The position numbers and the translations under genes were made by a program. Positions 1-9,225 of a stretch of DNA of 64,000 nt are shown piece after piece. Every line of letters begins with the position of its first letter. Position 1 is the first letter of the stretch. This DNA comes from Brevibacterium ravenspurgense (GTDB taxonomy: Bacteria > Actinomycetota > Actinomycetes > Actinomycetales > Brevibacteriaceae). Where the stretch lies: the NCBI RefSeq assembly GCF_001584615.1, contig NZ_LQQC01000012.1:232954-296953 (forward strand), in the 5' to 3' direction. Below the pieces are notes generated by a model that was given only the letters and a program-made list of their open reading frames with translations, made no database searches and was not told the DNA's origin.

Positions 1-120
1 ATGATCGGGGCGTCGTTCATCGGCAAAGTGCCCGAAAGGAAGCTCAAGAGGGGCTTCGGTGTGTTCGTTCTGGCGATGGCGGTGTTCGTGCTGGGCGAGC
101 AGATCCTGTCGGCGGTCTAA
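1..120 (+). CDS. C-terminal end of a TauE/SafE-family permease (partial)
   Basis: An open frame runs from the window edge to a TAA at 118-120. The visible 39 residues contain a basic loop VPERKLKRGF followed by a hydrophobic helix and a short polar end. That pattern (…G…VPER.L+RGF…) is typical of the last loop and helix of sulfite exporter TauE/SafE proteins, which are multi-pass anion permeases. Only the tail is present, so the true start and substrate cannot be judged. The next gene starts about 30 bases downstream but seems to have its own promoter. Confidence 0.6.
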   Translation: MIGASFIGKVPERKLKRGFGVFVLAMAVFVLGEQILSAV

Positions 121-140
121 CTTATGTCAGTGCCTGCCGC

Positions 141-146
141 TACTGT
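141..146 (+). promoter_or_regulatory. -10 element of a probable leaderless promoter
   Basis: TACTGT ends six bases before the ATG at 153 and no Shine-Dalgarno sequence precedes that ATG. This spacing would place the transcription start at or next to the start codon. Confidence 0.35.
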
Positions 147-152
147 GTGAGC

Positions 153-569
153 ATGAGCACATCAATCCGTGTCGTTGGGGCGGTCATTCACCGCGAAGGG
201 CAAGTTTTGGCGTGCCGGCGCAAACCGGAAAAGTCTGCCGGTGGGCAGTGGGAATTCCCTGGTGGAAAAGTCGAGTCCGGGGAAGCCCCTCGGGTGGCCC
301 TGGCTCGTGAGCTCAAGGAAGAGCTTGGATTGACCGACGCGGTAGTCGGCGACCTTGTCACGCGTGAAGTTACTCCGGTCGGCACAAACAACATCGACCT
401 TGCCTGCTATTGGGTGACAACCTCAGCGGATATTTCTTCGAGCACGGATCACGATGCTTTTCAGTGGCTGGCACCCGAAGACTTTGCCACTGTCACGTGG
501 GCAAAGCCCGATCTTCCCGCTTTGCAAACGATTGAACAAAGCGGATTCCCGGTGGAAGGCCAATCATGA
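153..569 (+). CDS. NUDIX hydrolase (MutT-like)
   Basis: A 138-residue single-domain NUDIX protein. The complete Nudix box lies at residues 38-60 (GKVESGE, then REL at 52-54 and KEELGL), with all the Mg-binding glutamates. The WEFPGGK lead-in matches (d)NTP pyrophosphohydrolases of the MutT/8-oxo-dGTP type, so a nucleotide-sanitising role is likely, but substrate is not shown. I chose the ATG at 153 over a GTG at 147 because the candidate -10 element directly precedes it. Its stop overlaps the start of the helicase gene (ATG at 566), so the two are translationally coupled and probably act together. Confidence 0.85.
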   Translation: MSTSIRVVGAVIHREGQVLACRRKPEKSAGGQWEFPGGKVESGEAPRVALARELKEELGLTDAVVGDLVTREVTPVGTNNIDLACYWVTTSADISSSTDHDAFQWLAPEDFATVTWAKPDLPALQTIEQSGFPVEGQS

Positions 570-3500
570 ACGTTCCGAAACTGCAGCCAGGCCTGTACGA
601 AAGCCTTGTGACCACAGGGCTCGAGCGTGTTCTGCAAGAACATGAAAATCGTCTCGAAAGCGATCTACGGACAATTGATGAAGCTGACCTTCCGCACGTT
701 TTGTCGCGCTATGTTGCGCAGCAGGTCGAAGACCAACTGAAGGCATTGAATACAACGGAGCAGCGCGTTGAGTTCGTGAACACGATTCTGGCGGGCATCC
801 GGACGCTACCAGAAGAGGGTCAGCTGTCTACGGGGCACAAGCCCAGGCAGCTAATGGGTGTGGCGAGGCCGCCTCTTCCGCCACCTACCCCTCCGAGCAT
901 TCCGTTGTCAGATGTCGCACTTCTGACGAACGCTTCGAGCGATCCCAGTCTGGGCCCCGTAATTACAAGCGAAATGCAGAGTGCAGATCGGGTCGACATC
1001 ATCATGTCGTTCATCAAGTGGTCAGGCATTCGTGTTATTCACGATCAGCTGCTCGATCTGCGGCGCAGGGGAGTACCGGTGCGGGTACTCACAACCTCCT
1101 ATATGGGTGCCACTGAAAAGAAAGCGCTCGACTTCCTGGTCAAGAACTGCGGGGCCGAAGTCCACATCAGCTACGACAACAAGACAACCCGGCTGCATGC
1201 CAAGGCATGGATTTTCCACCGGAACACGGGTTATGACACTGCGTACATCGGAAGCTCAAACTTGAGCCATGCGGCAATGGTTGATGGCCTCGAATGGAAT
1301 GTTCGCGCCTCGCGGGTACAAACACCGGAACTGGTCGAAAAGTTCGAAGCAACCTTTGAAAGCTACTGGCAGTCGCCGACGTTCGAACCGTACGATCCAG
1401 AAGCTGACGGTGAACGCCTCGAAAAGGCACTCAACGAAAGCTCAACGAATAAAACTCCTACTTCGCTGTTGGCTAGTTCGCTCGACGTGCGCCCCTACCC
1501 GCACCAAGCCATCATTCTGGATGACCTCCAACACGAGCGCCAGGTTTTGGACATTCACAAGAACCTCGTGGTGGCTGCAACTGGTACGGGTAAAACCGTG
1601 GTTGCGGCGTTGGACTACCGCCGTTTGTGTCAGGACACCGACGGACCGCGTCCACGCTTGCTGTTCATTGCTCACCGGCAAGAAATTCTCGAACAATCCC
1701 TACGGACCTTCCGCGATGTCTTGGGCGATGGGTCGTTCGGTGAACTTTTCTCGAGCGGGTACCAACCCACAGCGTGGGATCATGTGTTTGCGTCGATTCA
1801 ATCGTTCTCGAAAGAAGAACAACTCTCCCGCTTTGCGCCGGGACACTTTGACGTCATCATCATTGACGAATTTCATCATGGCATGGCTGATTCGTACAGC
1901 AGGCTCATCAGCCACTTCACTGAGTACCGCGAATTTCTTGGCCTTACCGCGACCCCCGAAAGGGCGGACGGGCAGAACATTGTTGCGCACTATTTCGGCG
2001 GCCGCATCGCCAGCGAGCTCAGACTGTGGACAGCGTTAGATAACGACCTCCTAGTGCCGTTTCACTACTTCGGGATTGCCGATGGTGTCGATGTGTCCGA
2101 TGTTCAGTTCACAGCGAGTGGTTACAGTGTTTCCGGCCTGAACAAGCTATACACAGGCAATGATGCCCGTGCCCGGAAGATCATTGAGGCAACCACCGAC
2201 ATCGTCTCTAACACCAGCACTATGAAAGCCCTCGGCTTCTGTGTGTCTGTTGAACATGCCGAGTACATGACGCGAGTCTTTAACGAAGCTGGTATCCCAT
2301 CCGAAGCTGTCACGGGACAAACACATCCAAGCATTCGGACTGAAGCCATCGAAAAACTTGCTCGTGGCGAACTCAATTGCCTCATGGCTGTCGATATATT
2401 CAACGAAGGCTTCGACCTGCCTGCGATCGACACCATCCTCATGATGCGCCCAACCCAGTCGGCCACCATCTTTATGCAGCAGCTGGGCCGCGGCCTACGC
2501 CGCTCTCCAAACAAGTCGGTCCTTACGGTCCTCGACTTCGTTGGTCACCAGCACAAGAATTTCCGCTTTGACATCAAACTGCGTGCGCTCACGGGTCAAG
2601 GGCGAAAGAGTCTCCAACAAGCAGCCAAGAAAGGGTTCCCGTTCCTGCCGGCGGGATCGCAGATTGTGCTCGACTCAGTGGTGCAGGAAGAGGTTGTGAG
2701 CAACCTGAAGAGTCAGCTTGACATGAAGATCGGTGCCTTCCTGGCGGATGTTCACGAAAACTCTTCAGAGATTGAGAGACAGCAAGGCCTGCGGCTGAAG
2801 GAGTACCTCGATAGGACGGATCGCGATCTCTCAGCTGTATATAAAGCCAGCGCCAAACGCACGTACAGAGGGGTAACCGGGCCCAACTCGTGGCAGCAAT
2901 ATGAAGCCTGGGCCAATACGCGAGGCAGTTTTCGCCCCAGTGTTGCCGAACAGCTTCTGCTTGAGCGGATGCGCAGTTTTGTGCACGTTGATGACCCGGA
3001 TAGGTTCCGCGGCTATCGGCGAGTTCTGAACGCAGACGCTGTAACACCCGAGCTTGCGCGGGATCCGCTGGCACTCATGTTGTACTACTCGTTCTGGCCA
3101 AGCGGGCACTCGGAGGGCATTGAAGCAGGACTCGAACACCTCCTGCGTGCTGATTATGTGCGTGACGAACTGGACCAGATCATCGAGTTCCAAGAGTCCC
3201 GTTCGCGGGTGGTCCCGCAACCCCTAAGTGGTGGTCTGGACACTCACCCGATCCGCAGTCACGCAACGTACTCACGTGAAGAGTTGTTTGCCGGCCTGGG
3301 TGTGGGATCACTCAACAGCGAAAAACCCGGCAGTATCCGCGAAGGCGTCAAATGGGTTCCCGAACTGAAAACCGACATCCTTCTGGTGACCCTGAACAAG
3401 TCGGCAGCTGACTATTCGCCAAGCACCATGTACCGCGACTACGCGTTGACGGAAACGCTTTTCCACTGGGAATCACAGAGCTTGACGAGGGCTGAGTCAC

Positions 3501-3718
3501 CCACTGGACAGAGGTACATCAACCACGAACGTGATGGTTCGAACGTCGTGCTGTTTGTGCGTGAATCCAAGGTCGGTGAGATCGGAACCGAACCGTACAC
3601 CTGCCTGGGTAATGCGCGGTATGTCAGTCACGAGAGCGAAAAACCCATGCAGATCGTGTGGGAACTTGAACGACCAATGCCAGCGCGGCTGTTCGAAGCT
3701 GCCAAGGCGGTTCAATAA
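566..3718 (+). CDS. PLD-nuclease / superfamily 2 helicase / DUF3427 protein
   Basis: A 1050-residue protein with three parts. An N-terminal phospholipase-D-like nuclease region (about 110-290) carries a single HKD-like motif, LHAKAWIF…GSSNLS, near 208-232. A superfamily 2 helicase core follows: Walker A TGTGKT near 338-343, DEFHH (motif II) near 434, LTATPERADG near 460, and motif VI QLGRGLRRS near 638-646. The remainder (about 720-1050) matches the layout of DUF3427 proteins, whose function is unknown. The architecture suggests an ATP-driven DNA or RNA processing enzyme in repair or phage defence. The four-base overlap with the NUDIX gene implies a two-gene unit. Confidence 0.85.
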   Translation: MNVPKLQPGLYESLVTTGLERVLQEHENRLESDLRTIDEADLPHVLSRYVAQQVEDQLKALNTTEQRVEFVNTILAGIRTLPEEGQLSTGHKPRQLMGVARPPLPPPTPPSIPLSDVALLTNASSDPSLGPVITSEMQSADRVDIIMSFIKWSGIRVIHDQLLDLRRRGVPVRVLTTSYMGATEKKALDFLVKNCGAEVHISYDNKTTRLHAKAWIFHRNTGYDTAYIGSSNLSHAAMVDGLEWNVRASRVQTPELVEKFEATFESYWQSPTFEPYDPEADGERLEKALNESSTNKTPTSLLASSLDVRPYPHQAIILDDLQHERQVLDIHKNLVVAATGTGKTVVAALDYRRLCQDTDGPRPRLLFIAHRQEILEQSLRTFRDVLGDGSFGELFSSGYQPTAWDHVFASIQSFSKEEQLSRFAPGHFDVIIIDEFHHGMADSYSRLISHFTEYREFLGLTATPERADGQNIVAHYFGGRIASELRLWTALDNDLLVPFHYFGIADGVDVSDVQFTASGYSVSGLNKLYTGNDARARKIIEATTDIVSNTSTMKALGFCVSVEHAEYMTRVFNEAGIPSEAVTGQTHPSIRTEAIEKLARGELNCLMAVDIFNEGFDLPAIDTILMMRPTQSATIFMQQLGRGLRRSPNKSVLTVLDFVGHQHKNFRFDIKLRALTGQGRKSLQQAAKKGFPFLPAGSQIVLDSVVQEEVVSNLKSQLDMKIGAFLADVHENSSEIERQQGLRLKEYLDRTDRDLSAVYKASAKRTYRGVTGPNSWQQYEAWANTRGSFRPSVAEQLLLERMRSFVHVDDPDRFRGYRRVLNADAVTPELARDPLALMLYYSFWPSGHSEGIEAGLEHLLRADYVRDELDQIIEFQESRSRVVPQPLSGGLDTHPIRSHATYSREELFAGLGVGSLNSEKPGSIREGVKWVPELKTDILLVTLNKSAADYSPSTMYRDYALTETLFHWESQSLTRAESPTGQRYINHERDGSNVVLFVRESKVGEIGTEPYTCLGNARYVSHESEKPMQIVWELERPMPARLFEAAKAVQ

Positions 3719-3834
3719 GACCTGCCGAACAGACCGCTGCTGCAACCAGGCCGACACCTCAACGGTCCACCCAGAACCCGCCAGACCACCCAATCCTGTG
3801 CGCCAGCGCACTGTCCTTGCTAAGGTATCGGCCG

Positions 3835-3945
3835 TACGACAGGGGAGCGCCTCGGATCAAACCTAGAGATCCGAACAAGGGCGCTGAGAGTGCGATGCCG
3901 CAGACCCTCGAACCTGCCCGGTTAGCACCGGCGAAGGAAGTCGAG
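3835..3945 (+). promoter_or_regulatory. TPP riboswitch (THI-box)
   Basis: The conserved TPP aptamer blocks are present in order: AGGGGAGCGC at 3841, CTGAGA at 3884-3889, ACCCTCGAACCTG around 3904-3916, and GGTTAGCACCGGCGAAGGA near 3920-3938. The closing P1 helix is CGAC (3837-3840) with GTCG (3940-3943). An extra P3a-type hairpin lies at 3853-3874. It directly precedes a YkoE-type thiamine-precursor transporter, as expected for this riboswitch. Confidence 0.93.
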
Positions 3946-3958
3946 CACACTCTTGACC

Positions 3959-3977
3959 CCTCCTTGCCTTGAGGAGG
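3959..3977 (+). promoter_or_regulatory. Shine-Dalgarno sequestering hairpin of the riboswitch
   Basis: CCTCCTT at 3959-3965 pairs with GAGGAGG at 3971-3977 (seven pairs, one G-U, five-base loop). The right arm is the ribosome binding site of the ATG at 3982. The expression platform therefore most likely controls translation rather than transcription. Confidence 0.7.
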
Positions 3978-3981
3978 ACTC

Positions 3982-4695
3982 ATGACACAGGACAACCGTG
4001 TCCAGCCCGGACACCACACCAACCCAAGCAACCCGAACACCACCTCGTCATCACAGACGAAAAACCCACAGCCGCAGAACCGCCAAACAAAAACCAGCCT
4101 GCGCTGGCGGACCGTTGACATCATCGTCACCGTGGTCATCGCAGTAGCAGTCGGCGTCATCTTCTGGGGAGTCGCCGCCATCTGGGGCGTCTTCGAACTC
4201 TGGACCGTCGCATTCCCACCGCTGGTCGGTCTGTTCGGCGGCATCTGGGTGCTCGCAGGGCCACTCGCCGGAATCATCGTCCGCAAACCCGGCGCCGCCA
4301 TCATCGCCGAAACACTCGCCGCCGCCGTCGAAGCAGTACTGGGCTCCCACTTTGGCGCAAACGCAATCATCTCCGGCCTCCTGCAGGGAGCCGGCGCCGA
4401 AATCGTGTTCCTCGCCTTCCTCTACCGCAAGTGGAACCTGCCCGTCATGCTCCTGTCCGGCCTCGGCGCAGGCGTCGCCCTGGTGGTCGGCGAAATAGTC
4501 ATGTACTACGCCAAATGGGCTATGACATTCAAGGTCGTCTACGCCGTGTGCGGAATCGCCTCCAGCATTATCATTTCCGGATTGGGTGCATGGCTCCTGT
4601 GGAAGGCAATCGTGCCCACAGGCGCACTGTCAGCCTTCGCTTCCGGGCGAATGACAACCACACCCCGCCAGCACACAACCCCCAACCGCACATGA
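3982..4695 (+). CDS. ykoE: ECF transporter S-component, YkoE family (first copy)
   Basis: A 237-residue integral membrane protein with a polar N-terminal tail of about 45 residues (many Asn, Gln, Thr) and then five or six hydrophobic helices. Family signatures are visible: the start of the core LRWRTVDII, FPPLVGLFGGIWVLAGPLAG and IVRKPGAA. YkoE proteins are the substrate-binding subunits of ECF transporters for the thiamine precursor hydroxymethylpyrimidine (HMP) or thiamine. The riboswitch, with its hairpin over this gene's ribosome binding site, supports that substrate. It is the first gene of a four-gene operon. Confidence 0.9.
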   Translation: MTQDNRVQPGHHTNPSNPNTTSSSQTKNPQPQNRQTKTSLRWRTVDIIVTVVIAVAVGVIFWGVAAIWGVFELWTVAFPPLVGLFGGIWVLAGPLAGIIVRKPGAAIIAETLAAAVEAVLGSHFGANAIISGLLQGAGAEIVFLAFLYRKWNLPVMLLSGLGAGVALVVGEIVMYYAKWAMTFKVVYAVCGIASSIIISGLGAWLLWKAIVPTGALSAFASGRMTTTPRQHTTPNRT

Positions 4696-4709
4696 ACTGA
4701 AAGACCTCG

Positions 4710-5402
4710 ATGACCCACACCGCACACACCACGCCCACACGCAGCCTCACATGGCGCACCGTTGACATCATCGTCGCGGCGGTACTCGCCGTCGCACTCG
4801 GTGCCGTGTACTTCGCGTGGACGTCCCTGCGGCCCATCATCGACGTCCCGTTCAACCTCGTGTTCCCACCAACCACGGGCCTAGTCGGCGGCCTTTACCT
4901 GCTGGCCGGGCCCGTGGGGGCACTCATCATCCGCAAACCCGGCGCCGCGATCGTGTGCGAACTCATCGCCGCAGCAACCGAAGCCCTCCTGGGTTCCGTC
5001 TTCGGCCCGGTCATCCTGTTCACCGGCCTGTGCCAGGGCATCATGACCGAACTCGTCTTCGCCCTGACCCGCTACCGCCGCTACACCCTCGGCATTTCCG
5101 TGCTCGCCGGCCTAGCACCCGCTATTTCGGTGTCCATCACCGACAACATCTTCTGGAACGCCGGCTGGGCCCTCGAATGGCAGCTGGTCTTCGCCGCCTG
5201 CGCCCTGGTCTCCGGACCCGTATTCGCCGGCCTGGGCGGCTGGTTCGTCTACCGCGCCATCCGCCGGACCGGAGTGCTGACCGGATTCGCATCCGGCACC
5301 GACCCGCGCCCGAGGCGCCGCCCACCTCACGCCGCCTCCTCACCCGAAGGTGCAGGTCACCGGGGGAGCCCCTCAGAAAGCGAAAGTCCCGCAGATTCGT
5401 GA
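4710..5402 (+). CDS. ykoE: ECF transporter S-component, YkoE family (second copy)
   Basis: A 230-residue paralogue of the upstream gene: LTWRTVDIIVAAVLAVALG, FPPTTGLVGGLYLLAGPVGA and IIRKPGAAIV line up with the first copy, so this is a tandem duplication. It lacks the long polar N-terminus and instead has a Pro/Arg-rich C-terminal tail. It starts 14 bases after the first copy. Its stop codon (5400-5402) overlaps the GTG start of the ATPase gene. The two S-components probably compete for one ATPase/T-component module and may bind different compounds, for example thiamine and HMP; this is inference. Confidence 0.9.
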   Translation: MTHTAHTTPTRSLTWRTVDIIVAAVLAVALGAVYFAWTSLRPIIDVPFNLVFPPTTGLVGGLYLLAGPVGALIIRKPGAAIVCELIAAATEALLGSVFGPVILFTGLCQGIMTELVFALTRYRRYTLGISVLAGLAPAISVSITDNIFWNAGWALEWQLVFAACALVSGPVFAGLGGWFVYRAIRRTGVLTGFASGTDPRPRRRPPHAASSPEGAGHRGSPSESESPADS

Positions 5403-6865
5403 CCACCACCTCGTCATCCCGACCCGCGGCAGTGTCCGCCCGCGGGTTCACTTGGTACCACTCCGGCCGTGCCGAACCGGCCGTTTCCGACCTCGACCTT
5501 GAAATCCCAGCCGGCCAGAAAGTTCTGCTGGTCGGCGGTTCCGGCGCTGGAAAATCGACGTTCCTTCACGCCGTTGCCGGTGTCCTGCCTGATGAATCCG
5601 GCGAACAGTTCGGCGAACTCCTGGTTGACGGCCTCCCACCGGACCCTGCCCGCGGAATCTCCGGGCTTGTGCTGCAAGACCCGGATTCGCAGGTGATCCT
5701 CGCCGAAGTCGGCGACGACGTGGCCTTCGGCATGGCCAATGTCGGCATCCCCGCTGCAGACATCGCCCGCCGAATCCCCGAAGCCCTCGACATTGTTGGC
5801 CTCGACGTCCCGCTGACTCACCCGACGGCAGCCCTGTCCGGTGGGCAGAAACAGCGCCTGGCCATCGCCGGGGTCGTCGCCATGCAGCCGGGCCTGCTGG
5901 TGCTTGACGAACCCACCGCCAACCTCGACCCGGCAGCCGTCGAATCCGTGCGCGACTCCATCATCGCCGCGCAAGAAGCCACTGGCGCCACCATGCTGAT
6001 CGTCGAACACCGCCTGCCGGTGTGGACCGAGCACGTCGACCGGATTGTGGTCTTGGGTCCCGGCGGTGTGCTCGCCGATGGCAGCCCCGACACCATCCTG
6101 AGCGACCAAGCCTTGCGCCCCTCACTGGAAGCGGCCGGCCTGTGGCTGCCCGACGCAGCCCTGCCCACGCCGTACGTGCCGACTGTTGGCGACGTTCTCA
6201 TGACCGCCGACGGCCTGGGCGTTCAGCGTGAAAACAGCGAACCCGTCGCCGAACTGACTGCGGCGATTCACGCCGGCACAGCGCTCGCCCTGACCGGCCG
6301 CAACGGTGCCGGAAAATCCACCACCGCGCTGACCCTGGCCGGTCTGCTCAAACCCGCCTACGGCCAGCTCACCGCGGCAGACCAGCTGACCACCCTCAAC
6401 GGCACAGTCCGCCCACCCAAACACAGTGACCCCTTCCGGTGGAGCTCCCGCGAACTCGTGCCCCGCATCGGCATGGTGTTCCAAGAACCCGAACACCAAT
6501 TCCTGCGGCCAACTGTGCTTGACGAACTGCGGTTTGGCCCACAGCGAGCCGGCTGGGATCCCCAAGCGGCAGACGACCGCGCCGAACAGCTCCTTGCCGC
6601 ACTGCGGCTAGAACACTTGGCTGACATCCATCCGCAGCAGCTCTCCGGCGGTGAAAAGCGCCGCCTGTCAGTGGCCGCAATGCTCGCTGCCCGGCCGCGC
6701 ATCCTCATCATCGACGAACCCACTTTCGGCCAAGACGCCCGCACGTGGCGAGCGCTCGCCGAACTCGTCATCGACGAACTGCGCGCCGGCCAAGCAGTCG
6801 TGACCGTCAGCCACGACGAACCCTTCATCGACACCCTGGGGGCGGTGCGCTGTGAATTCGCCTGA
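5399..6865 (+). CDS. ykoD: ECF transporter ATPase with two ABC domains (YkoD)
   Basis: A 488-residue fused ABC ATPase. Domain one has Walker A GGSGAGKST (near 46-54), signature LSGGQKQR and Walker B LLVLDEPTANLD. Domain two has Walker A GRNGAGKST (near 300), signature LSGGEKRR and ILIIDEPTFGQD. Both halves look catalytically intact. It energises uptake through the YkoE and YkoC subunits at the membrane. The reading frame is open far upstream, but the GTG at 5399 is preferred because it overlaps the YkoE stop and places the first ABC fold correctly. Confidence 0.9.
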   Translation: MTTTSSSRPAAVSARGFTWYHSGRAEPAVSDLDLEIPAGQKVLLVGGSGAGKSTFLHAVAGVLPDESGEQFGELLVDGLPPDPARGISGLVLQDPDSQVILAEVGDDVAFGMANVGIPAADIARRIPEALDIVGLDVPLTHPTAALSGGQKQRLAIAGVVAMQPGLLVLDEPTANLDPAAVESVRDSIIAAQEATGATMLIVEHRLPVWTEHVDRIVVLGPGGVLADGSPDTILSDQALRPSLEAAGLWLPDAALPTPYVPTVGDVLMTADGLGVQRENSEPVAELTAAIHAGTALALTGRNGAGKSTTALTLAGLLKPAYGQLTAADQLTTLNGTVRPPKHSDPFRWSSRELVPRIGMVFQEPEHQFLRPTVLDELRFGPQRAGWDPQAADDRAEQLLAALRLEHLADIHPQQLSGGEKRRLSVAAMLAARPRILIIDEPTFGQDARTWRALAELVIDELRAGQAVVTVSHDEPFIDTLGAVRCEFA

Positions 6866-7766
6866 CAACACTCCAAACACCACCGCCCAGCCGACCCCAG
6901 CACCCGGTGAGGGTGCGGCGGGCAGCCAGGCTGCGCCTCGTGCCGTGATCCTGCCCCGCTCAGCAGCCCCCGTGCAGGTGGATCTGCTGGTGCCCATCCG
7001 CCGGCGCACCGCCTTTCTGCGCGCCAACCCGCTGTCGAAGATGGCGCTCGCGTTCATCCTCATGTGCGGTGTGCTGTTCAGCATCGACATCGTCAGCGCA
7101 TCCGTCATGCTGGCCCTGCAGGTGCTCCTGTTGCCGTTGACGGGCCTGCGGATCGGCGCGATGCTCAAACGCCTGTGGTTCCTGCCCGGCGCGGCCCTCA
7201 TCGCCGCCTGGGCCACAACAATCCTGGCGGAGAAAACCGGCGACGTGCTGGTGCACATCGGCCCGCTGCTCATCACCACCGGATCGCTGGCATCCGGTAC
7301 CGCAATCGGCGTGCGCGTGCTGGCGCTCGCCCTGCCCGGAATCGCCATCGCATCGACCGTCGACCCCACCGACCTCGCCGACGCACTCGTGCAGAAGCTG
7401 CACCTGCCGGAGCGGTTCGTCATGTCAGCGCTCGCCGCCACTCGCCTGGTCACGCTGTTCACGGCCGAATGGCAGACGCTGTCCTTTGCCCGCCGCGCCC
7501 GAGGTGTCGGCCCCGACACGCTCCTGCGCCGGCTTGGGGGAGTGGTTCCGGTGGCATTTGCGCTGCTCGTCCAGGCAATCCGCCGCGGTACCCGCCTGGC
7601 GATGGCCATGGAGGGCAGGGGTTTTGGCACCAGCCGTCGTACCCAGCTGCGCCAGTCGCGCTTTCATCCGCGGGACGCAGTGATTGTTGTGGTTGGGGTT
7701 CTTATGAGTGTTGCAGCCATTGGAGCGGCCGTCGCGGCAGGGACGTGGAGTCTGATCCTCACGTGA
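6852..7766 (+). CDS. ykoC: ECF transporter transmembrane T-component (YkoC)
   Basis: A 304-residue membrane protein starting with GTG and overlapping the ATPase gene by 14 bases. After a variable 45-residue N-terminus there are about five hydrophobic helices. A cytoplasmic coupling region contains ALAATRLVTLFTAEW, ARRARGVG and an AMEGRGFG box, the pattern by which EcfT/CbiQ-type subunits dock onto the ATPases. It completes the thiamine/HMP ECF transporter. The gene ends the operon; no clear hairpin terminator follows. Confidence 0.88.
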   Translation: MNSPDNTPNTTAQPTPAPGEGAAGSQAAPRAVILPRSAAPVQVDLLVPIRRRTAFLRANPLSKMALAFILMCGVLFSIDIVSASVMLALQVLLLPLTGLRIGAMLKRLWFLPGAALIAAWATTILAEKTGDVLVHIGPLLITTGSLASGTAIGVRVLALALPGIAIASTVDPTDLADALVQKLHLPERFVMSALAATRLVTLFTAEWQTLSFARRARGVGPDTLLRRLGGVVPVAFALLVQAIRRGTRLAMAMEGRGFGTSRRTQLRQSRFHPRDAVIVVVGVLMSVAAIGAAVAAGTWSLILT

Positions 7767-7859
7767 GGCGGCTTCGCCAGTGCCAGAGGTTGCCGTTCGC
7801 GGCCGGGGTGACCGGCGGCTGCGGCTGACCGAGCCTGCGATCACTGGAAGAATGAGCGT

Positions 7860-9125
7860 GTGAGCACTCAGCAGAACACACCCGTGACAGAAGAAGACCG
7901 CCGCATAGCCCTGCGGCGCATGCGCACCCTGGCCACCGGCCTTCTGGTGGCCGCGGCGCTCATCTGGCTGGCCACCGTCATCTTCACCGACAGCACGGGT
8001 GTGTGGGGCTTCGTCAAAGCCGGTTCCGAGGCGGCCATGATCGGTGCTCTTGCTGACTGGTTTGCCGTTACCGCGCTGTTCCGCCACCCGCTTGGTCTGC
8101 CGATTCCGCACACCGCGATCATTCCGCGCAAAAAGGATGTGCTCGGCGAAAGCCTGTCGGCGTTTGTCGCATCGAACTTCCTCACCTACGACACCGTCGC
8201 TCCAAAGGTGGAATCCGCTCGCGTCACACAGCGGGTAGGTGCATGGCTGAGCAAACCCTCATCGCAGGATGCGGTGGTTCGCCGAGCAGGCATGGGCCTG
8301 CAGTACGTGCTCGATCGGGTTGACGACGACGCCGTTGCCGACCTCACTCGCGACGTCCTCGTTCCCCGGCTCATCCAAGTGCGCAAAGCACCTGTGCTGG
8401 GCCGCCTCATGCAGGAGATCGTCGCCGATGGTGCGCACGAACACCTGGTCGACCTCGTTGCCGGGGAAGCTCACTCCTGGCTGCTGTACAACCCGCAGGT
8501 GGTTGATGACATCGTCAGCCAGCGCGCCCCCGAATGGGTGCCCAGGTTCGCCAACCGCATGGTGTCGGACAAACTGCACCGCGAAATCGTCGGCTGGATC
8601 GCCGATGTGCGCGACAACCGCAGCCACCGCGCTCGCGGAGCGCTCAACGAATGGCTGACCGGCATCGGAACGCAGCTGCAAGAGGAATCCTCACTGGCTG
8701 AGCGGGTCGAGGCGACCCTGGCTGACATGCTGTCGCGCGAGGCGGTGGTCACCTCGGCTGTTGCCATGTGGGAATCGACATCCCGCCTTCTGCGCGAATC
8801 CGTGCTTGACGCCGACGGCACCGTCCAGCAGAAGCTGCGGGACGGGCTGGCCGAATTCGCCGCCCGCATGACAGACGACGAAGCCTTTGCGAACAAGTGG
8901 AACCACACACTGGCCGTCGCCGTAGCCGACGGCGTGGAGTCCTTCGGCGGTGAGCTCACCAGCGTCATATCGGACACGATCGCCAGCTGGGACGCACGCG
9001 AAGCTGCTGAAAAGATCGAACTCTACGTGGGCAAAGACCTGCAGTACATCCGCATCAACGGAACCGTCATCGGCTGCCTTGCCGGTCTGCTCATCCACAC
9101 CGTCGCAGTGCTCATAGGGGGCTGA
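7860..9125 (+). CDS. DUF445 family membrane protein
   Basis: A 421-residue protein with one hydrophobic helix near 25-45 ([15 protein letters not shown]) and another at the extreme C-terminus ([19 protein letters not shown]), enclosing a long, mostly helical soluble region. The [35 protein letters not shown]-type segment near 50-85 is the hallmark of DUF445 (YjiN-like) proteins. Their function is unknown. The start is a GTG at 7860 with a GGAAGA-like sequence upstream. It stands alone between the thiamine transporter and dnaB. Confidence 0.85.
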   Translation: [421 protein letters not shown]

Positions 9126-9225
9126 GCCTGCTGCTGACCAGGTGAGCCCAGCCCAACCGGGCGGGGCGGAGGAGGCGCCCTCCACCTCGTGAGAGGACCG
9201 GACCGGACGTGTCCGTGGGTGGCCC

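Noticed and set aside
4817..5398. Upstream extension of the YkoD ATPase frame
   Set aside because: It overlaps the second YkoE gene in another frame, is Arg/Pro/His-rich and lies before a GTG that couples to the YkoE stop.
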